Shown here: piece after piece, positions 16,033 to 24,158 of the stretch | How the letters are laid out: each line of letters begins with the position of its first letter | Position numbering within the stretch: the stretch's first letter is position 1 | Origin: Actinomadura harenae | Lineage (GTDB): Bacteria > Actinomycetota > Actinomycetes > Streptosporangiales > Streptosporangiaceae | Direction of reading: 5' to 3' | Assembly (NCBI RefSeq): GCF_003696215.1 | Contig: NZ_RFFG01000039.1 | Location: forward strand, 1 to 64,000 | Length of the DNA stretch: 64,000 nucleotides | The notes under the pieces: generated by a model | The model's input: the letters and a program-made list of their open reading frames with translations, nothing else | Told to the model about the DNA's origin: nothing | Database searches by the model: none | Program-made: the position numbers and the translations under genes

Positions 16033-16667
16033 GGCGCGAGGGTCCTCTCCAGGATGATGCGAAGCTCGGTGTCGAACGCCTCGGGGGTGAGCGCCGGGTC
16101 GGACGGGTCGCAGACCGTCCGGCCGGACAGCGCGAAGGACTGGACGACCAGCAGCAGCGCCCGCGCCTGCCGGGCGGTGTCGCCCGCGCGGATCGAGCCG
16201 TCGGCGTGCCCGGCGGCCAGCGCCTCCTCGAAGATCTCGATGAAGGCGTCCTGGCTCGCGCCCATCCGGTCGAGCAGGTACGGCAGCAGCAGTTCGGGGT
16301 CGACGTCGAGGATCTTGCGCATCAGCGGGTGCTCCCGGAACTGCGCGACCCCGCTGACCAGGCCGTCCACCAGCAGCTCCCGGACGGGCCCGTCGCCGTC
16401 GCGCGCCTCGGCCCCGGAGACCGGGCGGCCGTCGGCGGGCCGCCGGGGGCGGACGGCGTCGCCGACGGCGGTCCACTCGCGGGTCATGAGGTCGGCGACG
16501 ATCGTGCGCACGTCCGGCCAGCGGCGGTACAGCGTCATGCGGGACACCCCGGCGCGGCGGGCGATGTCGGTGAGCGTGGTGCGGCGCACGCCGACGGCGA
16601 GGACGCAGTCGCGCGCGGCGTCCAGCACCGCCTGCTCGTCCATCTTGTTGTGACGAATCGACGTCAT
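16029..16667 (-). CDS. TetR/AcrR-family regulator of the glpD locus
   Basis: This 212-residue TetR-type protein has the HTH at about residues 25-60 (LTDIARRAGVSRMTLYRRWP) and a ligand-binding helical C-terminus. It is the first gene of a two-gene unit with glpD (ATGA overlap) and is divergent from the FAD alkylglycerone-phosphate synthase-like gene 49 bp away. It probably represses both units through an operator in that short gap. An internal ATG eight codons in is an alternative start. Confidence 0.88.
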   Translation of the reverse strand: MTSIRHNKMDEQAVLDAARDCVLAVGVRRTTLTDIARRAGVSRMTLYRRWPDVRTIVADLMTREWTAVGDAVRPRRPADGRPVSGAEARDGDGPVRELLVDGLVSGVAQFREHPLMRKILDVDPELLLPYLLDRMGASQDAFIEIFEEALAAGHADGSIRAGDTARQARALLLVVQSFALSGRTVCDPSDPALTPEAFDTELRIILERTLAP

Positions 16668-16716
16668 GTGTCACAGTGTAAGGCAGTAAGCACGTGTTGA
16701 GCCACTTGGAGGCGCG

Positions 16717-18396
16717 GTGGGAACCGGGGACATGCTGTGGAGCGGGTGGGGCGATCCGGCCCGGGCCACGCCCCTGCCCGAGTCGGTCGTGGGGCTGCTC
16801 CGCGACCTGCTGGGCGTGAAGCCGGCCGAGGCCGCGCCGCTCGCCCTGGACGAGATCGTCCCGCCGGCGTCACGGCTCTCCGCGGCCGCCCTCGCCGCGC
16901 TCGGCGAGGCCGTCGGCGCCGGGCACGTGCGCACCGACGCCGAGACCCGCGTCCGCCGCACGCGCGGCAAGTCCACCCCCGACCTGCTGCGCGTCCGCGC
17001 CGGTCAGGTGGACGACGCGCCCGACGCGGTCGTCCTGCCGGGGGCGCACGAGGAGGTCCTCGCCGTCCTCGCGGCGTGCGCGGAGCACCGCGTCGCGGTC
17101 GTGCCCTTCGGCGGCGGGACGTCCGTCGTCGGCGGCCTCGCGCCCGCGGGCGCCGACGAGTCCGGCCTGACCGCGTTCGTCGCGCTCGACCTGCGCCGCC
17201 TCGACGGGCTCGTCGAGCTGGACGAGGTGTCGCGCACGGCCGAGTTCCAGCCGGGCCTGCGCGCCCCCCGCGCCGAGGAGATGCTGCGCGAGCGCGGCTA
17301 CACCCTCGGCCACTTCCCGCAGTCGTTCGAGTGGGCGACGATCGGCGGGTTCGCCGCCGCGCGCTCCAGCGGCCAGGCGTCCGCCGGGTACGGGCGGTTC
17401 GACGAGATGGTCGTCGGCCTGACCGTCGCGACCCCGTCCGGGACGCTCGACCTCGGCCGCGCGCCGAAGTCCGCCGCCGGACCCGACCTGCGGCAGCTCG
17501 TCCTCGGCTCCGAGGGCGCGTTCGGCGTCATCACCTCCGTCCGGGTGCGGATCCGGCCCGTCCCGGACACCCAGGCGTACGAGGGCTGGCGCTTCCCGGA
17601 CTTCGCGACCGGCTCCACGGCGCTGCGCGCCCTCGCCCAGGACGGCCCGCTCCCCACCGTCCTGCGCCTCTCCGACGAGACCGAGACGATGATCGGCCTG
17701 GCCGACCCGTCCGCCGTCGGCGCCGGGCTGTCGGCGTCCGGGTGCCTGGTCATCCTCGGCCTGGAGGGCACCCCGGACGAGATCGAGGCCCGCCGCGCGA
17801 GGATCCACGACGTCCTCAGCGGGCTGGGCGGCGAGCCGCTCGGCGCGGAGCCCGGCGACAAGTGGGAGCACGGCCGCTTCAACGCCCCGTACATGCGCGA
17901 CGCGCTGCTCGACGTCGGCGCGTTCGCGGAGACACTGGAGACGGCCGCGTTCTGGGCCGACATCCCCGCGCTCTACGCGGGCGTCCGGCGGGCGCTCACC
18001 GACACGCTCGCCGGGTCCGGGACGCCGCCGCTGGTCATGTGCCACATCTCGCACGTCTACCCGTCCGGGGCGTCGCTGTACTTCACGGTCGTCTCCGCGC
18101 AGGGCCCCGACGCCGTCCCGCACTGGGAGAAGGCCAAGCACGCCGCGAACGACGCGATCCTCGCCGCGGGCGGGACGATCAGCCACCACCACGGCGTCGG
18201 CACCGACCACCGCGACTGGTACGCCCGGGAGACCGGCGAACTCGGCGTCGCGGTGCTGCGGGCGGTGAAGGGGGCCCTTGACCCGTCCGGCATCCTGAAT
18301 CCCGGCATCCTCTTCCAGGCCGGGCCTGGCGAGCGGGTGCGGGGAGAGGCCCCTTCCCCCAGTGACGACCGGTTCCCCCAGGCCGCCGAGGAGTAG
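16717..18396 (+). CDS. FAD-binding oxidase, alkyldihydroxyacetonephosphate synthase-like
   Basis: This 559-residue VAO/PCMH-type flavoprotein has an FAD-binding domain (VVPFGGGTSVVGGL at about 130-143, then FEWATIGGFAA and GSEGAFGVIT) and a C-terminal FAD-linked oxidase domain ending in SHHHGVGTDH. The HHH motif and overall plan match alkylglycerone-phosphate synthase, which exchanges an acyl for an alkyl group on acyl-DHAP in ether-lipid synthesis. Related D-lactate/glycolate oxidases are less similar in layout. The GTG at 16717 has GGAGG four bases upstream. Six bp downstream follows a diacylglycerol kinase gene, forming an operon. Confidence 0.87.
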   Translation: MGTGDMLWSGWGDPARATPLPESVVGLLRDLLGVKPAEAAPLALDEIVPPASRLSAAALAALGEAVGAGHVRTDAETRVRRTRGKSTPDLLRVRAGQVDDAPDAVVLPGAHEEVLAVLAACAEHRVAVVPFGGGTSVVGGLAPAGADESGLTAFVALDLRRLDGLVELDEVSRTAEFQPGLRAPRAEEMLRERGYTLGHFPQSFEWATIGGFAAARSSGQASAGYGRFDEMVVGLTVATPSGTLDLGRAPKSAAGPDLRQLVLGSEGAFGVITSVRVRIRPVPDTQAYEGWRFPDFATGSTALRALAQDGPLPTVLRLSDETETMIGLADPSAVGAGLSASGCLVILGLEGTPDEIEARRARIHDVLSGLGGEPLGAEPGDKWEHGRFNAPYMRDALLDVGAFAETLETAAFWADIPALYAGVRRALTDTLAGSGTPPLVMCHISHVYPSGASLYFTVVSAQGPDAVPHWEKAKHAANDAILAAGGTISHHHGVGTDHRDWYARETGELGVAVLRAVKGALDPSGILNPGILFQAGPGERVRGEAPSPSDDRFPQAAEE

Positions 18397-18402
18397 CCCC
18401 CG

Positions 18403-19287
18403 ATGACCCCCCGTGTGTTCACCGCCGTCGTCAACCCGACGGCGGGCAGCTCGGCCTCGGCGGCGACGCTGATCCCCCTCGCCCGCGCGCTGCGCGAGGC
18501 CGGGGCCGAGCTCGTCGTCGAGTACAGCCGCGGCCTCGAGCACGCCACGGCCCTCGCCCGCGGCGCGGCCGACGCCGGTCACGTCGTGCTCGGCGTCGGC
18601 GGGGACGGCATGGTCGGCTGCGTCGGCGGCGCCCTGGTCGGGACGGACGCCGTGTTCGGGATCGTCCCGGCCGGGCGCGGCAACGACTTCGCCCGGCAGC
18701 TCGCGATCCCCACCGGGCCGGACGCGCTCGCCGACCTGCTCCTGAACGGCGAGCCGCGCGCGGTCGACGCGATCGAGGCCAACGGCGTGCCCGTCCTCGG
18801 CAGCGTCTACGCGGGCGTGGACGCCGTCGCGAACCTCAACGCGAACCGGTCCCGGTGGCTGCGCGGCTCGGCGTCCTACTACGTGGGCGCGCTCCGCGCC
18901 GTCGCGTCGTGGAAGCCCGCGGGCTACCGGATCACGGTGGACGGCGAGGAGCACCGCTTCCGCGGCTTCACCGTCATCGCGGCCAACTCCGGCTACTACG
19001 GCTTCGGCCGCCACGTCGCCCCGGACGCCTCGGTCGACGACGGCCTGCTCGACGTGGTCGTCGTCAAGCACGGCCCGAAGCGGATCTTCTTCGCCGTGAT
19101 GCGCGAGCTCGAGGACGGCTCGCACGTGCGCCGTCCGGAGGTCGAGGTCCTGCGCGGCCGCGAGATCCGCATCGAGCTGGACGACCCGGGCCGTGTCCTG
19201 CCCTACGGCGCGGACGGGGAGCTCCCCGGCGAGCTCCCGGTCACCGTCAAGGTCCTCCCCGGCGCCCTCCGCGTGCTGGCCCCCTGA
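18403..19287 (+). CDS. Diacylglycerol/lipid kinase family protein (DagK/YegS-like)
   Basis: This 294-residue protein shows the lipid-kinase catalytic domain: VNPTAGS near the start, the nucleotide motif GVGGDGMVGCVGGAL (about 64-78) and PAGRGNDFAR (about 88-97). The C-terminal beta domain contains LPYGADGELPGELP. It would phosphorylate diacylglycerol or a related lipid alcohol. It is six bp downstream of the alkylglycerone-phosphate synthase-like gene and certainly in the same operon, which strengthens a phospholipid or ether-lipid role. Confidence 0.9.
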   Translation: MTPRVFTAVVNPTAGSSASAATLIPLARALREAGAELVVEYSRGLEHATALARGAADAGHVVLGVGGDGMVGCVGGALVGTDAVFGIVPAGRGNDFARQLAIPTGPDALADLLLNGEPRAVDAIEANGVPVLGSVYAGVDAVANLNANRSRWLRGSASYYVGALRAVASWKPAGYRITVDGEEHRFRGFTVIAANSGYYGFGRHVAPDASVDDGLLDVVVVKHGPKRIFFAVMRELEDGSHVRRPEVEVLRGREIRIELDDPGRVLPYGADGELPGELPVTVKVLPGALRVLAP

Positions 19288-19439
19288 CCTTCCCGCCCCG
19301 GGGCAGGCGGGGGCGGACGGGGACGGCCGACGGGGCCGACGGGGTGGCCGGCGGGGACGGCGGGTATCAGGGCGTTGACCTGCGGATTCGAGACTTGCCC
19401 AGGGCATTTGGGCGGGTTTACGCGGGCATTACGGATGTC

Positions 19440-19457
19440 CACTTAGTGTTCTAAGTG
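19440..19457. promoter_or_regulatory. Perfect inverted repeat CACTTAG-TGTT-CTAAGTG
   Basis: Perfect 7-bp arms surround a 4-bp centre, in AT-richer sequence 42 bp upstream of the small secreted peptide gene. It looks like an operator or a short hairpin in the leader. Confidence 0.5.
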
Positions 19458-19499
19458 CGTCCCGGTTCTGCTGGGACCAGGGCCGTCTGTGGAGGCATC

Positions 19500-19646
19500 A
19501 TGAGAAGGCGATTCGTCGCCGTTCTGGGGGGACTCATGATGACCGCAGACGCCCTCGCCGTGGTGGCGCCGGTGTCCATGGGGGTGGCACCGGCGTCCGC
19601 CGCGTCCGGGGACGTCCGGCCGATCCCCATCAGAAGCGTGACCTGA
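19500..19646 (+). CDS. Small secreted peptide, 48 residues
   Basis: A 48-codon frame begins MRRRFVAVLGGLMMTA and continues with a hydrophobic stretch to ASAAS, a credible signal peptide with an Ala-x-Ala site. That leaves only about 12 mature residues (GDVRPIPIRSVT). GGAGG stands four bases before the ATG, which supports translation. I recognise no family. It could be an expressed peptide or a truncated secreted protein. Confidence 0.55.
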   Translation: MRRRFVAVLGGLMMTADALAVVAPVSMGVAPASAASGDVRPIPIRSVT

Positions 19647-19714
19647 CCCGCTTCCTCGGCCCGGTGACACTCAAAGTCGGCGGTAGAACGACCTGAGGGC
19701 TTAGAGTTGACAGC

Positions 19715-20113
19715 GTGCGCTTCCTACTGAACATCATCTGGCTGGTCTTCGCCGGCTTCTGGATGGCGCTCGGCTACGCCGTCGCCGGGATCATCTGCTG
19801 CATCCTGATCATCACCATCCCGTTCGGGATCGCCTCGTTCCGCATCGCGGCGTTCGCGCTGTGGCCGTTCGGCAAGACCGTCGTCAAGCGCCCGGACGCC
19901 GGGACGGGGTCCTGCGTCGGCAACGCGATCTGGCTGGTCTTCGCCGGGATCTGGCTCGCCATCGGGCACGTCGTCACCGGTGTGGCGCTCTGCATCACGA
20001 TCATCGGGATCCCGTTCGGCATCGCGAACTTCAAGCTCGTCCCGATCTCGCTGACCCCGCTCGGCCGGGAGATCGTCTCGACCGACGACCCGCGCACCTT
20101 CGGCGTCGCGTAG
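19715..20113 (+). CDS. YccF domain-containing membrane protein
   Basis: This 132-residue protein contains two repeats of the YccF motif (NIIWLVFAGFWMALGY...IPFGIASFRIAAFALWPFG and NAIWLVFAGIWLAIGH...IPFGIANFKLVPISLTPLG), each with hydrophobic membrane segments. The function is unknown. The GTG start has no Shine-Dalgarno, but TAGAGT lies eight bases upstream (19702-19707), consistent with a -10 box and a nearly leaderless mRNA. Confidence 0.88.
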   Translation: MRFLLNIIWLVFAGFWMALGYAVAGIICCILIITIPFGIASFRIAAFALWPFGKTVVKRPDAGTGSCVGNAIWLVFAGIWLAIGHVVTGVALCITIIGIPFGIANFKLVPISLTPLGREIVSTDDPRTFGVA

Positions 20114-20126
20114 CACCGTCGTAGCC

Positions 20127-20147
20127 GGCGCGGCCCCGTGCCGCGCC
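20127..20147 (+). terminator. Hairpin terminator after yccF-like gene
   Basis: GGCGCGGC and GCCGCGCC form a perfect 8-bp stem with a 5-nt loop, 14 bp beyond the YccF stop. There is no T-tract. Confidence 0.5.
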
Positions 20148-20271
20148 CCTGTTCCCCGCACCTCCACGCCGCAGGCCGCCGGGGTCAGGTTCTGTCCATC
20201 GGCGGCGGAATCACTGTGATTCGCATCACATTCGGGCATCGGTAAAGCATCGGGGCGATATCCGGTTCGTT

Positions 20272-20297
20272 CGACCGACCAAGTTCTTGGTCGGTCG
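20272..20297. promoter_or_regulatory. 26-bp perfect palindrome upstream of the DUF485/acetate symporter operon
   Basis: CGACCGACCAAG (20272-20283) and CTTGGTCGGTCG (20286-20297) are exact inverted copies around TT. It lies 84 bp upstream of the DUF485 start. There is no T-tract and it sits in the promoter zone, so a dimeric regulator site of TetR/FadR type is more likely than a terminator. Confidence 0.65.
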
Positions 20298-20380
20298 GCC
20301 TGTCCCGGCCACCTCCGTAGGGCATCGTTGCGCCCGATCACGGTGACATTCGGTAAGGGATCTACTCCCGGAGGTGATCG

Positions 20381-20794
20381 ATGACCACGGAGCCCACCCG
20401 GCGGCCGGAGTCCCACGGCGGTGGCCTGGACGAGGCGGCCTACCTGAGGATCGACGCGAGCCCGGAGTTCCGGCGGCTCAAGTCCGCGTTCCGCCGCTTC
20501 GTCTTCCCGCTGACGGCGGCCTTCCTGCTCTGGTACCTGCTCTACGTCGTCCTGTCGGCCTACGCCCGCGACTTCATGGCCAAGAAGGTCTGGGGCGACG
20601 TCAACGTCGCCCTCGTCTTCGGACTGCTCCAGTTCGTGTCCACCTTCCTCATCGCCGTCGCCTACGAGCGCTACTCGCGCCGGACGCTCGAACCGCTCGC
20701 CGCCGGCGTCCCCACGGACGCCACCACCGGCGCCACGAGCTCCGACCCGGCGGGGGAGACCCGTCCCGCGGCCGGTGAGGAGGTGGCCGAGTGA
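20381..20794 (+). CDS. DUF485 domain-containing membrane protein
   Basis: This 137-residue protein has two transmembrane helices in its middle (FPLTAAFLLWYLLYVVLSAY and VALVFGLLQFVSTFLIAVAY) flanked by polar tails. It matches the DUF485 (YjcH-like) partner that almost always precedes acetate/SSS symporters. The start has GGAGGTGATCG upstream. Its TGA overlaps the GTG of the symporter gene, so they are coupled. It probably modulates the transporter. Confidence 0.92.
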   Translation: MTTEPTRRPESHGGGLDEAAYLRIDASPEFRRLKSAFRRFVFPLTAAFLLWYLLYVVLSAYARDFMAKKVWGDVNVALVFGLLQFVSTFLIAVAYERYSRRTLEPLAAGVPTDATTGATSSDPAGETRPAAGEEVAE

Positions 20795-22446
20795 ACGCGC
20801 ACCACGTCCTCGCGGTCGCCGCGACATCGAAGGCCGAGCACCGGACGATCTCCCTCGTCCTGTTCGCGGTCTTCGTGGCGATCACGCTCTACATCACGAT
20901 CCGGGCCAGCCGGCAGACCCGCACCGCCGCGGACTTCTACGCGGGCGGACGCCAGTTCACCGGCCTCCAGAACGGCCTGGCCATCGGCGGCGACTACATG
21001 TCCGCCGCGTCCTTCCTCGGCATCGCGGGGATCTTCGCGCTGTCCGGCTACGACGGGTTCCTGTACTCGATCGGGTTCCTGGTCGCGTGGCTGGTCGCGC
21101 TGCTATTGGTCGCCGAGATGCTGCGCAACTCCGGCCGGTTCACCATGGCCGACGTCCTGGCCTTCCGGATGCGGCAGCGCCCGGTCCGCGCGGCCGCCGG
21201 GATCTCCACCATCGTGGTGTCGATCTTCTACCTGCTCGCGCAGATGGTCGGCGCGGGCGCGCTGGTCAACCTGCTGCTCGGCACGCACGGCGAGGCCGCC
21301 AAGATCTGGACGATCGTGGTGGTCGGCGCGCTGATGATCTTCTATGTCGTGGTCGGCGGCATGAAGGGCACCACCTGGGTGCAGATCGTCAAGGCCGTCC
21401 TGCTGATGATCGGCGCGGTCGTCATGACCGTGTGGGTGCTGTCGAAGTTCGACTTCAACCTGTCGCACCTGCTGGGCGCGGCCGCCGACAGCTCGGGCAA
21501 GGGGGACAGGTTCCTCCAGCCGGGCCTGAAGTACGGCGCGACCGACGTGTGGTCCAAGCTCGACCTGCTGTCGCTGGGCCTCGCGCTGGTGCTCGGGACG
21601 GCGGGCCTGCCGCACGTCCTGATCCGCTTCTACACCGTCCCGAACGCGCGCGCCGCCCGGACGTCGGTCAACTGGGCGATCGGCATCATCGGCGTGTTCT
21701 ACCTGATGACGCTGGTCATCGGGTTCGGCGCGGCGGCCCTGGTCGGCAGCAAGGCGATCATGGAGCAGGACAAGGGCGGCAACACCGCGGCCCCGCAGCT
21801 CGCCGAGAAGCTCGGCGGCGGCGCCGGGACGACCGGCGGCGCGGTCTTCCTGGCGATCATCGCGGCGGTCGCGTTCGCCACGATCCTCGCCGTCGTCGCC
21901 GGGCTGACGCTCGCGTCGTCCTCCTCGTTCGCGCACGACCTCTACGCCAACGTGTTCCGGCGGGGGAGGACCGGCGACCGGGACGAGGTGAAGGTGGCCC
22001 GCGTGTCGGCGCTGGTCATCGGCGCGGTCGCGATCGTCCTGTCGATCTTCGCGCGCGGGCTGAACGTGGCGTTCCTGGTGGCGCTGGCGTTCGCGATCGC
22101 CGCGTCCGCGAACCTGCCGACGCTGCTGTTCTCGCTGTTCTGGAAGCGGTTCAACACGGCCGGCGCGGTCGCGGGCATCTACGGCGGCCTCGTGTCGGCG
22201 GTCGGGCTCGTCCTGCTGAGCCCGATCTGCTGGGGCGGCAAGTCCGCGACCATCCCGAAGGGGAATCCGGACGCGCTGTTCAGCGAGCACACCGTCGCGC
22301 CGTTCCACATGCAGAACCCGGGCCTGTTCTCGATCCCGATCGGGTTCCTCTGCGCCTACCTCGGGACGGTCCTGACCAGGGAGAAGACCGACGAGAAGTA
22401 CGCCGAGCTGGAGGTGCGCGCCCTCACCGGCGAGGGTGCGTACTGA
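20791..22446 (+). CDS. actP: Cation/acetate symporter (SSS family, ActP-like)
   Basis: This 551-residue integral membrane protein has about 13 helices of the sodium-solute symporter fold: DFYAGGRQFTGLQNGLAIGG near residue 50, then SAASFLGIAGI, and LGTAGLPHVLIRFYTV in the middle. These match ActP-type carriers for acetate, glycolate or pyruvate. The long loop SAKLGGG region and the C-terminal tail are typical. It is coupled to DUF485 by a GTGA overlap. Confidence 0.9.
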   Translation: MNAHHVLAVAATSKAEHRTISLVLFAVFVAITLYITIRASRQTRTAADFYAGGRQFTGLQNGLAIGGDYMSAASFLGIAGIFALSGYDGFLYSIGFLVAWLVALLLVAEMLRNSGRFTMADVLAFRMRQRPVRAAAGISTIVVSIFYLLAQMVGAGALVNLLLGTHGEAAKIWTIVVVGALMIFYVVVGGMKGTTWVQIVKAVLLMIGAVVMTVWVLSKFDFNLSHLLGAAADSSGKGDRFLQPGLKYGATDVWSKLDLLSLGLALVLGTAGLPHVLIRFYTVPNARAARTSVNWAIGIIGVFYLMTLVIGFGAAALVGSKAIMEQDKGGNTAAPQLAEKLGGGAGTTGGAVFLAIIAAVAFATILAVVAGLTLASSSSFAHDLYANVFRRGRTGDRDEVKVARVSALVIGAVAIVLSIFARGLNVAFLVALAFAIAASANLPTLLFSLFWKRFNTAGAVAGIYGGLVSAVGLVLLSPICWGGKSATIPKGNPDALFSEHTVAPFHMQNPGLFSIPIGFLCAYLGTVLTREKTDEKYAELEVRALTGEGAY

Positions 22447-22547
22447 CGGTTCCCGCCCGGCGGCGAACACGCCATGACGGACGTTCTGGACGGTTCGGAT
22501 ACGAAGGAGTGAATCCGGCCATCGTGTCAGCTTGACGTCCGCGGAGA

Positions 22548-22585
22548 CCTCCGGGGAAGGTGGGGGAACCCCCACCCCCCGGAGG
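22548..22585 (+). promoter_or_regulatory. Long hairpin sequestering the ribosome-binding site of the metallophosphoesterase gene
   Basis: The outer arms CCTCCGGGG (22548-22556) and CCCCGGAGG (22577-22585) and the inner arms GGTGGGGG (22559-22566) and CCCCCACC (22569-22576) form a 17-bp stem with an AA bulge and an almost closed loop. The GGAGG that should initiate translation of the gene starting at 22593 lies in the 3' arm. TTTCTT follows, so the stem could also end actP transcription. Confidence 0.75.
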
Positions 22586-22592
22586 TTTCTTC

Positions 22593-24107
22593 ATGCACGC
22601 CCAAGATCGGCCGCACGAGGTCGAGAACTCCCGGACGTCCGAGGCCGGGGCCGGGTGGGTGTGCGGGCGGCCGGGCACGTTCCCGCGGCTGATGCCCGAG
22701 CACGTGCGGGCGTTCTCGTGGCGGCGTCCGAGCGTCCTGTGGCGGTCGCGGAACGACGTGGTGGCGCGGCTCTGGGGCGACCCGTCCAACGAGCTGCGCA
22801 AGCGGGCGCTCGCCGCGCTGAGCGAGCGCCGCGGCGCGCCCGCTTCGCTCACGATGCACCGCCCGGAAAGCGAGTTCTCGTTCATCCTCATGGGCGACAC
22901 GGGCGAGGGCGACCGGTCGCAGTACGCCGTCGTCCCGCCGCTGCTGTCGGTCGGCGCCGACACCGACTTCCTCGTCATCGCGTCGGACGTGATCTACCCG
23001 ACGGGAGACACCGGAGACTACGAGGACAAGTTCTTCCGCCCCTACGCCGGATACCCGGGCCCGATCTACGCCGTGCCCGGCAACCACGACTGGTACGACG
23101 GGCTGCGCGGCTTCCTGAACGTGTTCTGCCAGTTCGACATGGACTGCACGCCGTCCTGGAACGGCCGGTTCACCTGGCTCGCGAAGCGGCTCTGGCGCAA
23201 GTCGGGCGTCGTGGACGGGCCGGAACTCGCCGAGATCCGGTCGCGGTACCGGGGCGCGCCGGGGCAGCGGGCGCTCCAGCCCGCGCCGTACTGGGCGATC
23301 GACACCCCGACGCTGCGGATCATCGGCATCGACACCGGCATCCTCGGCGGCATCGACGACGAGCAGGGACGCTGGCTGGCGGGGGTGTCGGCGGGGCCGA
23401 AGCCGAAGCTGCTGGTGACCGGGAAGCCGCTGGTCGTGGAGGACATGAGCCACCCCGACCAGATCGAGGGCGGCGGGACCGTGGACGCGATCGTCCGCGA
23501 CCCGGCGAACAACTACGTGGCGGCGATCGGCGGCGACATCCACAACTACGAGCGGTTCCCGGTCAAGGTCGGCGACCGGACGCTCCAGTACGTCGTGTCG
23601 GGCGGCGGCGGCGCGTTCATGCACGCGACCCACATCATTCCGAAGACGACGATCGTGGACGAGTCGGATTTCCGCTGCTATCCGCTGCGCGGCGACTCCC
23701 TGTCCCGGTACAGCCAGCTGTACGGCCGCTGGTTCCGGATGCCCTGGCTGTTCAACCTGACGCCACGGGAGGCGACGGCGGCCGTCGAGAAGCGCCTCGG
23801 CATCCACCCCGGGCGCACCTACCGGGACGAGGAGGTGTCACTGCGGGCGCGGTTCGTGGCGGCCCTCCTCGGCGTCCCCCGCGGGAAGCGGCGGCGCGGC
23901 AAGCTCCGGCGGCTGCCCGTGAAGCGCGTCCCGCAGCGCTTCCGGTCGGAGATGGCCGACTGGGACAACCCGCCGTTCTTCAAGAGCTTCCTGCGCCTGG
24001 ACGTCACGGAGACCGAACTGCGCGTCCGCTGCTACGCGGTCACCGGCTGCGGAGACCACGAGACCGACCCGCCGATCGAGGACGAGTTCACCATCCCCCT
24101 AGGCTGA
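22593..24107 (+). CDS. Calcineurin-like metallophosphoesterase
   Basis: This 504-residue protein has the two-metal phosphoesterase motifs: MGDTGEGD (about 105), ASDVIYPTGDTGDYEDKF (about 130-147), PGNHDWYDG (about 160) and GGDIHNYERF (about 315). It has no clear signal peptide or membrane segment, so it is probably cytosolic. The ATG at 22593 is preceded by GGAGG inside a long hairpin. An upstream GTG in the hairpin would place coding sequence in the stem and is less likely. The substrate is unknown. Confidence 0.85.
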   Translation: MHAQDRPHEVENSRTSEAGAGWVCGRPGTFPRLMPEHVRAFSWRRPSVLWRSRNDVVARLWGDPSNELRKRALAALSERRGAPASLTMHRPESEFSFILMGDTGEGDRSQYAVVPPLLSVGADTDFLVIASDVIYPTGDTGDYEDKFFRPYAGYPGPIYAVPGNHDWYDGLRGFLNVFCQFDMDCTPSWNGRFTWLAKRLWRKSGVVDGPELAEIRSRYRGAPGQRALQPAPYWAIDTPTLRIIGIDTGILGGIDDEQGRWLAGVSAGPKPKLLVTGKPLVVEDMSHPDQIEGGGTVDAIVRDPANNYVAAIGGDIHNYERFPVKVGDRTLQYVVSGGGGAFMHATHIIPKTTIVDESDFRCYPLRGDSLSRYSQLYGRWFRMPWLFNLTPREATAAVEKRLGIHPGRTYRDEEVSLRARFVAALLGVPRGKRRRGKLRRLPVKRVPQRFRSEMADWDNPPFFKSFLRLDVTETELRVRCYAVTGCGDHETDPPIEDEFTIPLG

Positions 24108-24158
24108 GGTCCCGCCCTCGGCTGAGATTCTGTCGGACCCGGACGGCACAATGTCCGG

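Noticed and set aside
14362..16653. A 763-codon frame antisense to glpD and its TetR gene
   Set aside because: Shadow of the minus-strand genes; composition is Arg/Ala/Gly-rich without domain patterns.
20272..20297. Reading the 26-bp palindrome as a terminator of yccF
   Set aside because: It lies 159 bp past the yccF stop, after another hairpin, without a T-tract, and within the promoter zone of the next operon.
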